Source of the DNA: Aquimarina sp. MMG016
GTDB taxonomy: Bacteria; Bacteroidota; Bacteroidia; Flavobacteriales; Flavobacteriaceae
Direction of reading: 5' to 3'
Assembly (NCBI RefSeq): GCF_018100805.1
Contig: NZ_JAGJEA010000002.1
Location: 124,001-188,000 of the forward strand
DNA: 64,000 bases
The position numbers and the translations under genes are program-made. Of this stretch, positions 28,355 to 37,163 are shown in pieces (within the stretch, counting starts at the first letter, position 1; every line of letters begins with the position of its first letter). The notes under the pieces were generated by a model, which worked only from the letters and a program-made list of their open reading frames with translations, made no database searches and was not told the origin of the DNA.

Positions 28355-30079
28355 ATGAAGAAACATTTATATTCCAAAATCCCTTTAGCGCAGACCATGG
28401 TCACTTTGTGTGAAGCAAAAGGGATTAATCATATTGTTATTTCTCCAGGTTCTCGCAATGCACCACTTACCATTGGATTTACCGAAAACCCAAACTTGAA
28501 ATGTTACAGCATTGTAGATGAACGTTGTGCAGCTTTTTTTGCTTTAGGTATCGCACAACAAATTAGAAAACCTGTGGCACTAGTCTGTACTTCTGGTAGT
28601 GCGTTGCTTAATTATTATCCAGCAATTTCTGAAGCTTATTATAGTGATATTCCTTTAGTAGTGCTTAGTGCAGATCGACCTATTGAACGAATCGATATTG
28701 GGGATGGTCAAACAATTCGCCAAAAAAACGTGTTTGAGAATCATATTTTGTATTCTGCTAATTTGTATTCTGAAGTTGTTACAGAAAGTAAAATTGAAGA
28801 TCTTAAGGTTAGACAGAAGTTGCATGAAGCTCAAAAACATAATGAACGAGAAATTAACTTGGCTCTCAATAGAGCTATAGAACAAAAAGGTCCTGTTCAT
28901 ATTAATGTGCCTTTTTATGAACCTTTATACGATAGAATTGAAGAACCAACGGTTAAGCCGAGAAATATTCCGGTAGAATATCCACAGCACAGATTTTCTG
29001 AAGAATTGAAATTAGAAATGCTTCAAGAATGGAGTAATTCAAAACGAAAAATGGTGCTCATTGGTGTAAATTCACCTGGAATGGTCGATCACAAGTGGAT
29101 AGAATTATTAGCAAAGGATCCTTCGGTTTTGGTATTAACAGAAACTACTTCTAATATTCATCACGAATCGCATATTAATTGTATTGATCAATTGATTTCT
29201 ACTTTAAGTAAAAAGGAATTCGAGTCTCTACGACCAGATATTCTTTTAACTAATGGTGGAATGGTAGTATCTAAAAGGATTAAAGCTTTTCTAAGAAAGT
29301 ACCAACCTAAATCACATTGGCATATAGACTCTAAAAAAGCATTTGATACCTATTTTTGTTTAACAGAACATATTAAATTACAGTCTAATTCTTTTTTTGA
29401 AGAGTTTTTACCAAAAGCTAAATTCGTAAAAAGTGATTATAAATCTTCTTGGCTTTATGTTAGAAATCAAAGAAGGATAGGGCATAAGGAGTATTTAGAT
29501 CAAGTTTCTTTTACAGATCTCAAAGCTTTTGAAGCTGTTTTTGACACTATTCCAAGTCATCAAATGATTCAGTTAAGTAATAGCTCTACAGTGAGGTATG
29601 CACAGTTATTCTCTTTGAATCCTTCATTTCAGGTATTCTGTAATAGAGGTACCAGTGGGATAGATGGTAGTACATCTACAGCTATTGGTGCTGCATTAGT
29701 TTCAGATGTTTCTACTACTTTGATTACAGGTGATTTGAGCTTTTTTTATGATAGCAATGGTCTTTGGAATGAGTATATTCCTTCTAATTTCAAAATTATT
29801 TTAATTAATAATAGTGGAGGAGGGATTTTTAGAATTTTGCCTGGTAAAGAAGAAAGTAGTAACTTTAGTAAGTTTTTTGAAACAACTCATCAACTTAGTG
29901 CGGAACATTTATGCAAAATGTTTGGTTTTTCATATCATACCGCCCACGATTTGGAAGGAGTAGTTCAAGGAGTTCGTAAGTTGTATCAAAATAATAGCTT
30001 ACCCCAATTGTTAGAAGTTTTTACCCCTAGAAAAGAAAATGATGATGCTTTAATCGGATATTTTAAGCATTTTATCTAA
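28355..30079 (+). CDS. menD: 2-Succinyl-5-enolpyruvyl-6-hydroxy-3-cyclohexene-1-carboxylate synthase
   Basis: A 574-residue ThDP enzyme that adds 2-oxoglutarate-derived succinic semialdehyde to isochorismate. The N-terminal domain has SPGSRNAPLTIGF and VDERCAAFFALGIA with the ThDP-activating Glu. The C-terminal ThDP/Mg site shows RGTSGIDGSTSTAIGAAL, GDLSFFYDSNGLW and NNSGGGIFRILPG. The length is normal. It lies 54 bases after the isochorismate synthase gene in the same operon. Confidence 0.95.
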   Translation: MKKHLYSKIPLAQTMVTLCEAKGINHIVISPGSRNAPLTIGFTENPNLKCYSIVDERCAAFFALGIAQQIRKPVALVCTSGSALLNYYPAISEAYYSDIPLVVLSADRPIERIDIGDGQTIRQKNVFENHILYSANLYSEVVTESKIEDLKVRQKLHEAQKHNEREINLALNRAIEQKGPVHINVPFYEPLYDRIEEPTVKPRNIPVEYPQHRFSEELKLEMLQEWSNSKRKMVLIGVNSPGMVDHKWIELLAKDPSVLVLTETTSNIHHESHINCIDQLISTLSKKEFESLRPDILLTNGGMVVSKRIKAFLRKYQPKSHWHIDSKKAFDTYFCLTEHIKLQSNSFFEEFLPKAKFVKSDYKSSWLYVRNQRRIGHKEYLDQVSFTDLKAFEAVFDTIPSHQMIQLSNSSTVRYAQLFSLNPSFQVFCNRGTSGIDGSTSTAIGAALVSDVSTTLITGDLSFFYDSNGLWNEYIPSNFKIILINNSGGGIFRILPGKEESSNFSKFFETTHQLSAEHLCKMFGFSYHTAHDLEGVVQGVRKLYQNNSLPQLLEVFTPRKENDDALIGYFKHFI

Positions 30080-30130
30080 AATTTACATTTTAATACAATT
30101 TATTGGTGAAATACTTACTTATTATTCATC

Positions 30131-30138
30131 TATATTTG
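30131..30138 (+). promoter_or_regulatory. Putative -7 motif of the DUF2853 gene
   Basis: TATATTTG matches TAnnTTTG and lies 46 bases before the start codon. A TTG at 30103 could be the -33 element, but the spacing of 25 bases is long. Confidence 0.4.
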
Positions 30139-30183
30139 AAATATCAATTTAAAATTAACTAAAAACCTAAAACATTATCATCT

Positions 30184-30525
30184 ATGAGCAAGAGAGACGA
30201 ATTAATCACTAAGTACGCTGCGGATATTAAGGACAAGATCGGACAGACACCTGATATGGATCTTTTAACAAAGGTTACTATAGGTTGCGGACCTTCTATC
30301 TATAATGCAGATGCAGCTACAGTATCTGGTAGTGATCAAAGCGAATTGGATACAGTAAAGAAAAACTTTCTTATCAAAAAATTAGGGCTTTCTGATGGAC
30401 CAAAACTAGACGAAGCTATTGCTTCTGTTATAGAGCAATATGGTAAATCTAACAGAAATAAATACAGAGCTGTAGTTTACTATTTATTGACAAAACATTT
30501 TGGTAAAGAATCTATCTATAACTAG
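30184..30525 (+). CDS. DUF2853 family protein
   Basis: A 113-residue cytoplasmic protein matching the DUF2853 family: KYAADIKDKIGQTPDMDLL near the N-terminus, GCGPSIYNADAATVSGSDQ in the middle and NKYRAVVYYLLTKHFGK at the end. It is mostly helical and its function is unknown. It is separately promoted, sits between menD and the CvfB-like gene, and ends at its own terminator. Confidence 0.85.
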   Translation: MSKRDELITKYAADIKDKIGQTPDMDLLTKVTIGCGPSIYNADAATVSGSDQSELDTVKKNFLIKKLGLSDGPKLDEAIASVIEQYGKSNRNKYRAVVYYLLTKHFGKESIYN

Positions 30526-30548
30526 TAGAGGATTTTTTATAAAAACTT

Positions 30549-30577
30549 AAAAGGTGTTCTTATTGGGACGCCTTTTT
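30549..30577 (+). terminator. Intrinsic terminator after the DUF2853 gene
   Basis: AAAGGTGTTC pairs with GGGACGCCTTT using G-U pairs across a short loop and is followed by a T run. Confidence 0.75.
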
Positions 30578-30637
30578 TCGTTTAATATAGCTCTTAGCAG
30601 AGCTAAAGAATTATCTTTGCAAAAAAATAATGGGAAC

Positions 30638-31471
30638 ATGCTTAAACTTGGAACATACAACACTTTAGAAATAGTAAAAGATAGAGATCAAGGGATTTAC
30701 CTTAGTGATGAAGAGGGGAATGAAGTGTTATTGCCAAATAAGTACGTTCCTGAAGAATTTGAGATAGGAGATCAGTTAAAGGTCTTTTTGTATCTCGATA
30801 ATGCAGAGCGAATAATTGCAACTACTTTAGAGCCTTTTGCTACCGCCAATACTTTTGCGTATTTAAAGTGTACCAGTACTTCAGAAATTGGGGCATTTGT
30901 AGATTGGGGGTTAGAAAAGGAGCTTTTTGTGCCTTTTAGAGAGCAGGCTTTCAAAATGAAAAAGGGGAATTGGTATTTGGTGTATGTATATGTAGATGAA
31001 GAAACCAATAGGCTGGCAGCATCTAGTAAAACAAATAGGTTTCTTGATAATTCATTGGTGTTATTATCTTCTTATGATGAAGTAGACTTAATAGCTTCTC
31101 ATCCATCACCGCAAGGGTGGAATATGATTGTAAATCAAAAGCATTTGGGGTTAGTTTATGCTGATGAAATTTTTCAAAAACTCACTGTTGGGGATCAGCT
31201 TAAAGGTTTTGTGAAAAAAGTTCGCCCGGACGGAAAAATAGATTTGACTCTTCAGCGACATGGATTCAGGGGTATAGAACCTAATGCCCAACAAATATTA
31301 GATGAATTAAAGGCTAGTGGTGGATTTATTGATCTTAATGATAAATCAGACCCTGAGGATATTAAAGATGTTTTTCAACTAAGTAAAAAAAGCTTCAAAA
31401 AAGCAATAGGCTCATTATACAAGGCTCGTAAAATAATTATTGAAAAAGATGGAATACGTTTATCTGAGTAA
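30638..31471 (+). CDS. S1-domain RNA-binding protein (CvfB-like)
   Basis: I chose the ATG at 30638 (277 residues), where family similarity begins (MLKLGTYNTLEIVKDRDQG); a longer frame would cross the preceding terminator. It contains three S1-like OB domains, with IGAFVDWGLEKELFVPF in the second and GFVKKVRPDGKIDLTLQ in the third, followed by a C-terminal winged-helix segment (FQLSKKSFKKAIGSLYKARKI). This is the CvfB/YitL architecture, associated with RNA binding and virulence regulation in other bacteria. Its role here is unknown. Confidence 0.9.
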   Translation: MLKLGTYNTLEIVKDRDQGIYLSDEEGNEVLLPNKYVPEEFEIGDQLKVFLYLDNAERIIATTLEPFATANTFAYLKCTSTSEIGAFVDWGLEKELFVPFREQAFKMKKGNWYLVYVYVDEETNRLAASSKTNRFLDNSLVLLSSYDEVDLIASHPSPQGWNMIVNQKHLGLVYADEIFQKLTVGDQLKGFVKKVRPDGKIDLTLQRHGFRGIEPNAQQILDELKASGGFIDLNDKSDPEDIKDVFQLSKKSFKKAIGSLYKARKIIIEKDGIRLSE

Positions 31472-31483
31472 GTAATATACTAG

Positions 31484-31957
31484 CTAGTTTAATCTTGCAC
31501 CAGTTATTGGGCAATAAATAGCAGTATATTCACTAGCGTCTTTATAAGCTGTATTTTTTAACTCTCCACTATTTGTAGGTCGACCTGTAAAATTACCATT
31601 ACTTGATATTGTAAAGGATCCTGTTTTTTCCGGAAAAATAGAAGGAAGGGCTACCTTGTATTCTGGTTGTATAAATTTGTTTTTCGGTATTTGTAGCATT
31701 GCTGGTTCAGAGCTCAATTGTCGTTTTCTTAAATCTACAGTAAAATCTAACGGAGTTAAAGTGTATTTAGAAAGTTTAATTGGGCTTTTGATGATTGATA
31801 ATGAAGGTTTGTTTTCTGTATATGTGATGGAATATTTTGCTACTAAATTAACTGTGTTTTCTGATAATTTTTGCCAATCAACTTTTTTAATACGTTGTTC
31901 TTGTCCAAAAACTCCGAAGCACATGCTTCCTATAAGTAAACCTACTACAAACTTCAT
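31484..31957 (-). CDS. Exported hypothetical protein
   Basis: A 157-residue protein with a short signal peptide (MKFVVGLLIGSMCFGVFGQ, cleavage near residue 19). The mature part is Ser/Thr/Lys-rich with no recognised motif: KYTLTPLDFTVDLRKRQL, FTISSNGNFTGRPTN, then YTAIYCPITGARLN at the C-terminus with a single Cys. It is convergent with the CvfB-like gene (12-base gap) and divergent from menB. The family is not recognised. Confidence 0.7.
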   Translation of the reverse strand: MKFVVGLLIGSMCFGVFGQEQRIKKVDWQKLSENTVNLVAKYSITYTENKPSLSIIKSPIKLSKYTLTPLDFTVDLRKRQLSSEPAMLQIPKNKFIQPEYKVALPSIFPEKTGSFTISSNGNFTGRPTNSGELKNTAYKDASEYTAIYCPITGARLN

Positions 31958-32126
31958 ATGATCTTATCTTAAATGATAATCAATATATAAAAAATTATGC
32001 AAAACTACCTTTGTTTACACAAAATTAGATATAAAAAATGTAATTGATGGATGTTTATGTATTTTTCAAAACTAGCTATATAGGATATATTGTCTTATTT
32101 TTGATATCTAAACAAATCAAAGAAAA

Positions 32127-32969
32127 ATGAGTTCAATAGATTGGAAAATCGCTAAAGAATACGAAGATATCACCTATAAAAAATGTAATGGAGTAGCAAG
32201 AATTGCATTTAACCGCCCTAATGTGCGTAATGCATTCAGACCAAAAACTACAAGTGAATTATATGATGCTTTTTATGACGCACAAGAAGATACTTCTATA
32301 GGGGTTATTCTTCTTTCTGCAGAAGGTCCTTCGACTAAAGACGGAGTATATAGTTTTTGTAGTGGAGGAGATCAGAAAGCAAGAGGTCACCAAGGGTATG
32401 TTGGAGATGATGGAATGCATAGGTTAAATATTCTAGAGGTTCAGCGATTGATTCGATTTATGCCTAAGGTGGTTATAGCTGTAGTGCCAGGATGGGCTGT
32501 AGGCGGGGGGCATAGTTTACATGTTGTTTGTGATATGACTTTGGCAAGTAAAGAGCATGCAATTTTTAAACAAACAGATGCTGATGTTACTAGTTTTGAT
32601 GGAGGTTATGGGTCTGCGTATTTAGCCAAGATGGTTGGTCAGAAAAAAGCTCGAGAAATTTTCTTTTTAGGAAGAAATTATTCTGCTCAGGATGCATATG
32701 AGATGGGAATGGTAAATGCCGTAATTCCGCACGAGGAGCTGGAGGATACTGCATATCAATGGGCTCAGGAAGTTCTTGAAAAGTCTCCTACTTCTATAAA
32801 AATGCTCAAGTTTGCTATGAATCTTACGGATGATGGAATGGTCGGACAACAAGTTTTTGCTGGAGAAGCAACACGACTAGCTTATATGACAGAAGAGGCT
32901 AAAGAAGGTAGAAATGCATTTTTAGAAAAAAGGAAACCTAATTTTAAAGACGTTAAGTGGATTCCATAG
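32127..32969 (+). CDS. menB: 1,4-Dihydroxy-2-naphthoyl-CoA synthase
   Basis: A 280-residue crotonase-fold enzyme that closes the second ring of the naphthoquinone. MenB-type features are RPNVRNAFRPKT, FCSGGDQKARG, PGWAVGGGHSLHVVCDMTLA (oxyanion hole), TDADVTSFDGGYGSAYLA and the C-terminal EGRNAFLEKRKPNFKD. A TATTTTTG motif at 32096-32103 could be its -7 element. It is about 2 kb from the other men genes. Confidence 0.95.
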   Translation: MSSIDWKIAKEYEDITYKKCNGVARIAFNRPNVRNAFRPKTTSELYDAFYDAQEDTSIGVILLSAEGPSTKDGVYSFCSGGDQKARGHQGYVGDDGMHRLNILEVQRLIRFMPKVVIAVVPGWAVGGGHSLHVVCDMTLASKEHAIFKQTDADVTSFDGGYGSAYLAKMVGQKKAREIFFLGRNYSAQDAYEMGMVNAVIPHEELEDTAYQWAQEVLEKSPTSIKMLKFAMNLTDDGMVGQQVFAGEATRLAYMTEEAKEGRNAFLEKRKPNFKDVKWIP

Positions 32970-33086
32970 ATTATTTGCTTAATTTTCTAAGGGTATTTTA
33001 TAGTTTTTTGACAATAAATTTTCAGTACTTAAAATGTAACATCAGTTAATTTTGGTATTGACTTTCAGATTTGATAACTTATCATC

Positions 33087-33893
33087 ATGGATAAAGAGAA
33101 AGAAGAACTTTTATCAATACGATATCGAATAGAAAAATCTGACATAAAGCAGCAAAGCTTAGAGGATAGTATTGAGGCTATTTCGGATGAATTAGAGAAA
33201 AGTAAGAAAAATAGAAACTTGCTTATAATCGTTTTTATCACGGCATTGTTTTTAATAGCAGGAGGAATGTACTATTTGTTGAGAAAAAACGTTTTATATC
33301 CTGGTGAAGCTAGTGCTGTTAATACTTCTCGTGTAGATCAAATCCAAAAAATTAATGATTCTTTAAAAGTTGAATTGTTAAAACTAAAAACTGATATTAC
33401 AAAGTATAAAACAGCTTTGATGCCTGATCAGGATTCAGTTACCTTGGCTAATGAAAAACTCAGAGATACATTACTGAATATTCAACGTGGCGAAGATGAA
33501 GAATCTAATGTAAGTTTAGAAAGACGACATTGCTATGTAAAAAGAGTGTATAGAAAAAATGATGTGGTTTTTATAGAGGCAGATTATGTTGAGTATTATG
33601 AAGGTAGAAAAGCGGTAGAGAAAGCTAAGGAGAATGGCAAAGCAGAGTATGATATTAATAATAAAGGAGATACTTTGTATTTTTTATATGACAATCATTA
33701 TGTTCGAAATAGAAGTTCTAAAATAAAAATTCTGGAACTTGATGACAATGCAAGGATTAAAATTAGTAGTATTAATAAAATTTCATATAATTTTCCATTA
33801 AAAGCACTCCAAAAAGTAATAAAGGATAAGCCTATTTTAATTTTAGAAATTAAAAATGGTATTGTATATAGAATAACCGAACAGAAACTCTAG
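33087..33893 (+). CDS. Coiled-coil membrane protein, paralogue 1
   Basis: A 268-residue protein. Residues 1-45 form a charged coiled-coil helix (LLSIRYRIEKSDIKQQSLED onward), 46-66 a single transmembrane segment, and 85-125 a second coiled coil. The extracytoplasmic C-terminal domain (about 140-268) is beta-rich with many basic residues; I do not recognise it. The N-terminal part is clearly related to the next gene, so the pair arose by duplication. A role in sensing or scaffolding at the inner membrane is possible but speculative. Confidence 0.75.
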   Translation: MDKEKEELLSIRYRIEKSDIKQQSLEDSIEAISDELEKSKKNRNLLIIVFITALFLIAGGMYYLLRKNVLYPGEASAVNTSRVDQIQKINDSLKVELLKLKTDITKYKTALMPDQDSVTLANEKLRDTLLNIQRGEDEESNVSLERRHCYVKRVYRKNDVVFIEADYVEYYEGRKAVEKAKENGKAEYDINNKGDTLYFLYDNHYVRNRSSKIKILELDDNARIKISSINKISYNFPLKALQKVIKDKPILILEIKNGIVYRITEQKL

Positions 33894-33934
33894 TAGTGTG
33901 TCTTTTTTGAATAACCCCAAATTTCCTCATACCC

Positions 33935-34552
33935 ATGAAAGTTATTAAAGATGAAGACCTTTTATCATTACATTATCAGATAGAAAAGGCAGAAGTACAA
34001 CAACAAAAACTAGAAGAACTTCTTAGGAAAAAATCAAAAAAACTAGAAAAGAGTAATCGTTCTGCAAAGATTTTGGGGATTACCTCTATCGGGTTATTAT
34101 TGTTCACTGTATTTTTACTAATGAATTCTTTTCTTGATGATTCATTACAGGGAAATGATATTGCTGAGAATGTAAATATCACAGGGTTTCATGAGGAATT
34201 AGATTCTCTTAGAATGGAGTTAACCGAGTTGGAGCAAAATAAAGCGGATTTAGAAGTGATTAAGGATTTATACCTGTATAGAAATCTTATTAATAAGGAT
34301 ATTGTTTATTCCGTACAAATAAACTCTTTTAGAGGTAGTAAAGGAGATAAGGTTTCTGCGCTTTCCGATAAGTACATTAATGGAAGAGTGTACAGTGATA
34401 CTTCCTTTTTTAAGTTAAGTCTTGGAGTTTTTGAAACCTTACCTGAAGCACAAGAATATCGTAAAACCTTAATGGAATCCGGTTTTAGTAAAAATATTTT
34501 CGTGATTTCTTATAAAGATGGAAAGCGAATTAAAATTGAAAACCCAAATTAG
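33935..34552 (+). CDS. Coiled-coil membrane protein with SPOR-like domain, paralogue 2
   Basis: A 205-residue protein. The N-terminal coiled coil (LLSLHYQIEKAEVQQQKLEE, residues 6-25 and on) and a transmembrane segment (about 46-67) resemble paralogue 1. A second coiled coil (about 88-112) is followed by a SPOR-like C-terminal domain (about 125-200) with SVQINSF, FKLSLGVFETLPEAQEYRK and SGFSKNIFVISYK. SPOR domains bind denuded septal peptidoglycan, so a link to cell division or wall remodelling is plausible. It lies 41 bases after paralogue 1. Confidence 0.75.
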   Translation: MKVIKDEDLLSLHYQIEKAEVQQQKLEELLRKKSKKLEKSNRSAKILGITSIGLLLFTVFLLMNSFLDDSLQGNDIAENVNITGFHEELDSLRMELTELEQNKADLEVIKDLYLYRNLINKDIVYSVQINSFRGSKGDKVSALSDKYINGRVYSDTSFFKLSLGVFETLPEAQEYRKTLMESGFSKNIFVISYKDGKRIKIENPN

Positions 34553-34553
34553 A

Positions 34554-36968
34554 TTATCTTAATTTAGGATAACCTGTAGGATTTGCTTCGTGTATAATCT
34601 CATAAGTCTTTTCAAAAATATCTTCCACTGAAGGCTTACTAAAATAATCTCCATCCGTCCCAAACGCAGGGCGATGTGGTTGTGCACTTAATGTTTGTGG
34701 CGCACTATCCAAATGTTTATAGATATTTTGTTCGTCTATAAGTGTTTGAAGGATATAGCCTGTTGCTCCTCCAGAAACATCTTCATCAATGATTAATATT
34801 CTATTGGTTTTTGCAACACTTTTAACGATATCGTGATTTAGATCAAAAGGAATTAGCGATTGTATGTCAATCACTTCTGCATTAATACCTACAGATAATA
34901 ATTCTTTTGCTGCTTGTTCTACTAGTCTTAATGTTGATCCGTAGGATACTAAAGTGATATCTGTACCTTCTTTGATCGTTTCTACAACACCTAGTGGTGT
35001 TCTGATATCAGGAAGGTTAGAAGGCATTTTTTCCTTAAGACGATATCCGTTAAGACATTCTATAACTAATGCAGGTTCATCACTATCTAATAAGGTGTTA
35101 TAAAAACCTGCCGCTTTAGTCATATTTCTAGGGACTAATATGTGCATGCCTCTTAATAAGTGGATTAAGCCACCCATCTGAGATCCAGAATGCCAAATTC
35201 CCTCTAGTCTGTGTCCTCTGGTTCTTACGATAAGTGGAGCTTTTTGCTTAGCAAATGTTCTGTATCGTAAAGTGGCTAAGTCATCACTTAATCCTTGAAC
35301 ACAGTATAATATATAATCTAAATATTGAATTTCTGCAATTGGTCGCAAACCACGCATTGCCATACCAATTCCTTGTCCAATAATAGTGGCTTCACGGATA
35401 CCTGCATCAGAGATTCTAATCTCTCCGAATTTTTCTTGTAACCCTTCCAATCCTTGATTTACATCCCCAATCTTACCGCTATCTTCGCCAAAAATCAATG
35501 TTTCGGGAATCCTGCTGAATATTTGATCAAAGTTGTCTCTAAGAATAACTCGGCCGTCTACTTCTTGACTGTCTTGATCATATATTGGTTGTACTTCTTG
35601 GATATTGGCGGCTTTAGATTCAAATTCACTATATAAATGATCACTATACTTTGGTTGAATTATACCTATATATTTGTTTATCCAATCCTGCAGTGCAGTT
35701 TTCTCAGGATAGTTTTCTTTAGTAATATAACGTAAGGTCTTTCTGGTAGCTTCAAGAATATCCTTACGAATAGGCTCTTCTTTTGCAGAAAGTGTATGAA
35801 TTAAAGGAGATATGAAGTTTTTGTTAGCACTTTTATTTTCTACAGCTCTAAGAATCTCCAGAGCTTCGTTTTGTTCTGCTTTAATTTCTGACAAATATGC
35901 ATTCCACGCACTGTTTTTACCTTGTCTAACCTCTTTTTTAGCACTCTTTTCTATTTTTAAAAGATCTTCTGCAGTAGCTATATTGTGCTCAATAATCCAT
36001 TCCTTAAATTTCTTGTTGCAATCGTGTTCACGTTCCCAGTTTAATCTTTCTTCACTTTTATATCTTTCGTGAGATCCTGAAGTAGAATGCCCTTGAGGCT
36101 GCGTTAATTCTTTAACATGGATAATTACCGGAATATGTTGTTCTCTCGCAAGGTCTTCTGCAGTTTGGTAGGCATCTACTAATGCAGGATAATCCCAACC
36201 ATTAACTTTGATGATCTCATAACCTTCATGATTTTCATCTCTTCTGAAACCTTCTAAAATTAGAGAAATATCTTCTTTAGTGGTTTGGTGTTTTGCGTGT
36301 ACAGAAATTCCATACTCGTCATCCCATATACTAATCACCATTGGTACTTGTAAAACACCTCCTGCATTCACAGTTTCCCAAAATAAACCTTCACTAGTAC
36401 TTGCATTACCAATGGTTCCCCAAGCAACTTCATTTCCTTTAATAGAAAAATTAGTATGGTCAGATACACTCTTTTCGTTTCTGTATACTTTTGAGGCTTG
36501 TGCTAAACCAAGTAATCTAGGCATTTGTCCTGCAGTAGGAGAGATGTCTGAACTAGAATTTTTCTGTTGTGTTAGATTTTTCCAGCTTCCATCTTCATTA
36601 AGACTATGCGTTGCAAAGTGTCCACCCATTTGTCTTCCTGCGGCAAAAGGCTCTTTCTCGATATCAGTATGTGCATACAGGCCAGCAAAAAATTGTTCTA
36701 CAGTATATTTCTCTATCGCCATCATAAAGGTTTGATCGCGATAATACCCTGATCTAAAATCCCCATTACGAAAAACTCTAGCCATTGCTAGCTGTGGTAA
36801 TTCTTTTCCTCCTCCAAAAATTCCGAATTTTGATTTACCGGTAAGTACTTCACGACGGCCTAGTAAACTACACTCTCTACTTAGCAAAGCTATCTTGTAA
36901 TCTCTAAGTATTTGATTTTTATACTCTTCGAAAGAAATATTAGGGGTAGTAACTATTTCAGGCTGCAT
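34554..36968 (-). CDS. Fused 2-oxoacid dehydrogenase E1 component (alpha and beta)
   Basis: I chose the ATG at 36968 (804 residues); an in-frame start 24 bases earlier is also possible. The alpha half (about 1-330) shows GRREVLTGKSKFGIFGGGKE, GGHFATHSLN and the ThDP segment GNASTSEGLFWET. The beta half (about 475-804) has FGEDSGKIGDVNQGLEGL, AEIQYLDYI, LIVRTRGHRLEGIWHSG and IIDEDVSGGATGYI. Bacteroidota commonly encode this fusion, which decarboxylates branched-chain or related 2-oxo acids for an E2 encoded elsewhere. No E2 or E3 gene is nearby. Confidence 0.9.
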   Translation of the reverse strand: MQPEIVTTPNISFEEYKNQILRDYKIALLSRECSLLGRREVLTGKSKFGIFGGGKELPQLAMARVFRNGDFRSGYYRDQTFMMAIEKYTVEQFFAGLYAHTDIEKEPFAAGRQMGGHFATHSLNEDGSWKNLTQQKNSSSDISPTAGQMPRLLGLAQASKVYRNEKSVSDHTNFSIKGNEVAWGTIGNASTSEGLFWETVNAGGVLQVPMVISIWDDEYGISVHAKHQTTKEDISLILEGFRRDENHEGYEIIKVNGWDYPALVDAYQTAEDLAREQHIPVIIHVKELTQPQGHSTSGSHERYKSEERLNWEREHDCNKKFKEWIIEHNIATAEDLLKIEKSAKKEVRQGKNSAWNAYLSEIKAEQNEALEILRAVENKSANKNFISPLIHTLSAKEEPIRKDILEATRKTLRYITKENYPEKTALQDWINKYIGIIQPKYSDHLYSEFESKAANIQEVQPIYDQDSQEVDGRVILRDNFDQIFSRIPETLIFGEDSGKIGDVNQGLEGLQEKFGEIRISDAGIREATIIGQGIGMAMRGLRPIAEIQYLDYILYCVQGLSDDLATLRYRTFAKQKAPLIVRTRGHRLEGIWHSGSQMGGLIHLLRGMHILVPRNMTKAAGFYNTLLDSDEPALVIECLNGYRLKEKMPSNLPDIRTPLGVVETIKEGTDITLVSYGSTLRLVEQAAKELLSVGINAEVIDIQSLIPFDLNHDIVKSVAKTNRILIIDEDVSGGATGYILQTLIDEQNIYKHLDSAPQTLSAQPHRPAFGTDGDYFSKPSVEDIFEKTYEIIHEANPTGYPKLR

Positions 36969-37163
36969 GTGAACGATTTTTAATGAGAGCAAATTTAGTT
37001 AAAAAACTAGCCATTTGCAAATGAAGAACTCTTAAATCCTTTAAGGATATCTTACTTAAAAAGACAATTTATTGATAAATTATCTTTTTTGGTTGGTATT
37101 TTAAGGATTGATTAACAAATATTCAATTTTTTCACATTTATTGAATATGTGGTTTAAGTAGGG

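Noticed and set aside
35812..36735. Two open frames of 86 and 151 codons on the plus strand
   Set aside because: They are antisense to the fused E1 gene, whose motifs are unambiguous, and their translations show no recognisable protein features.
36969..37163. Possible small gene between the E1 and M1-like genes
   Set aside because: The gap is AT-rich with stops in all frames and no conserved-looking peptide.
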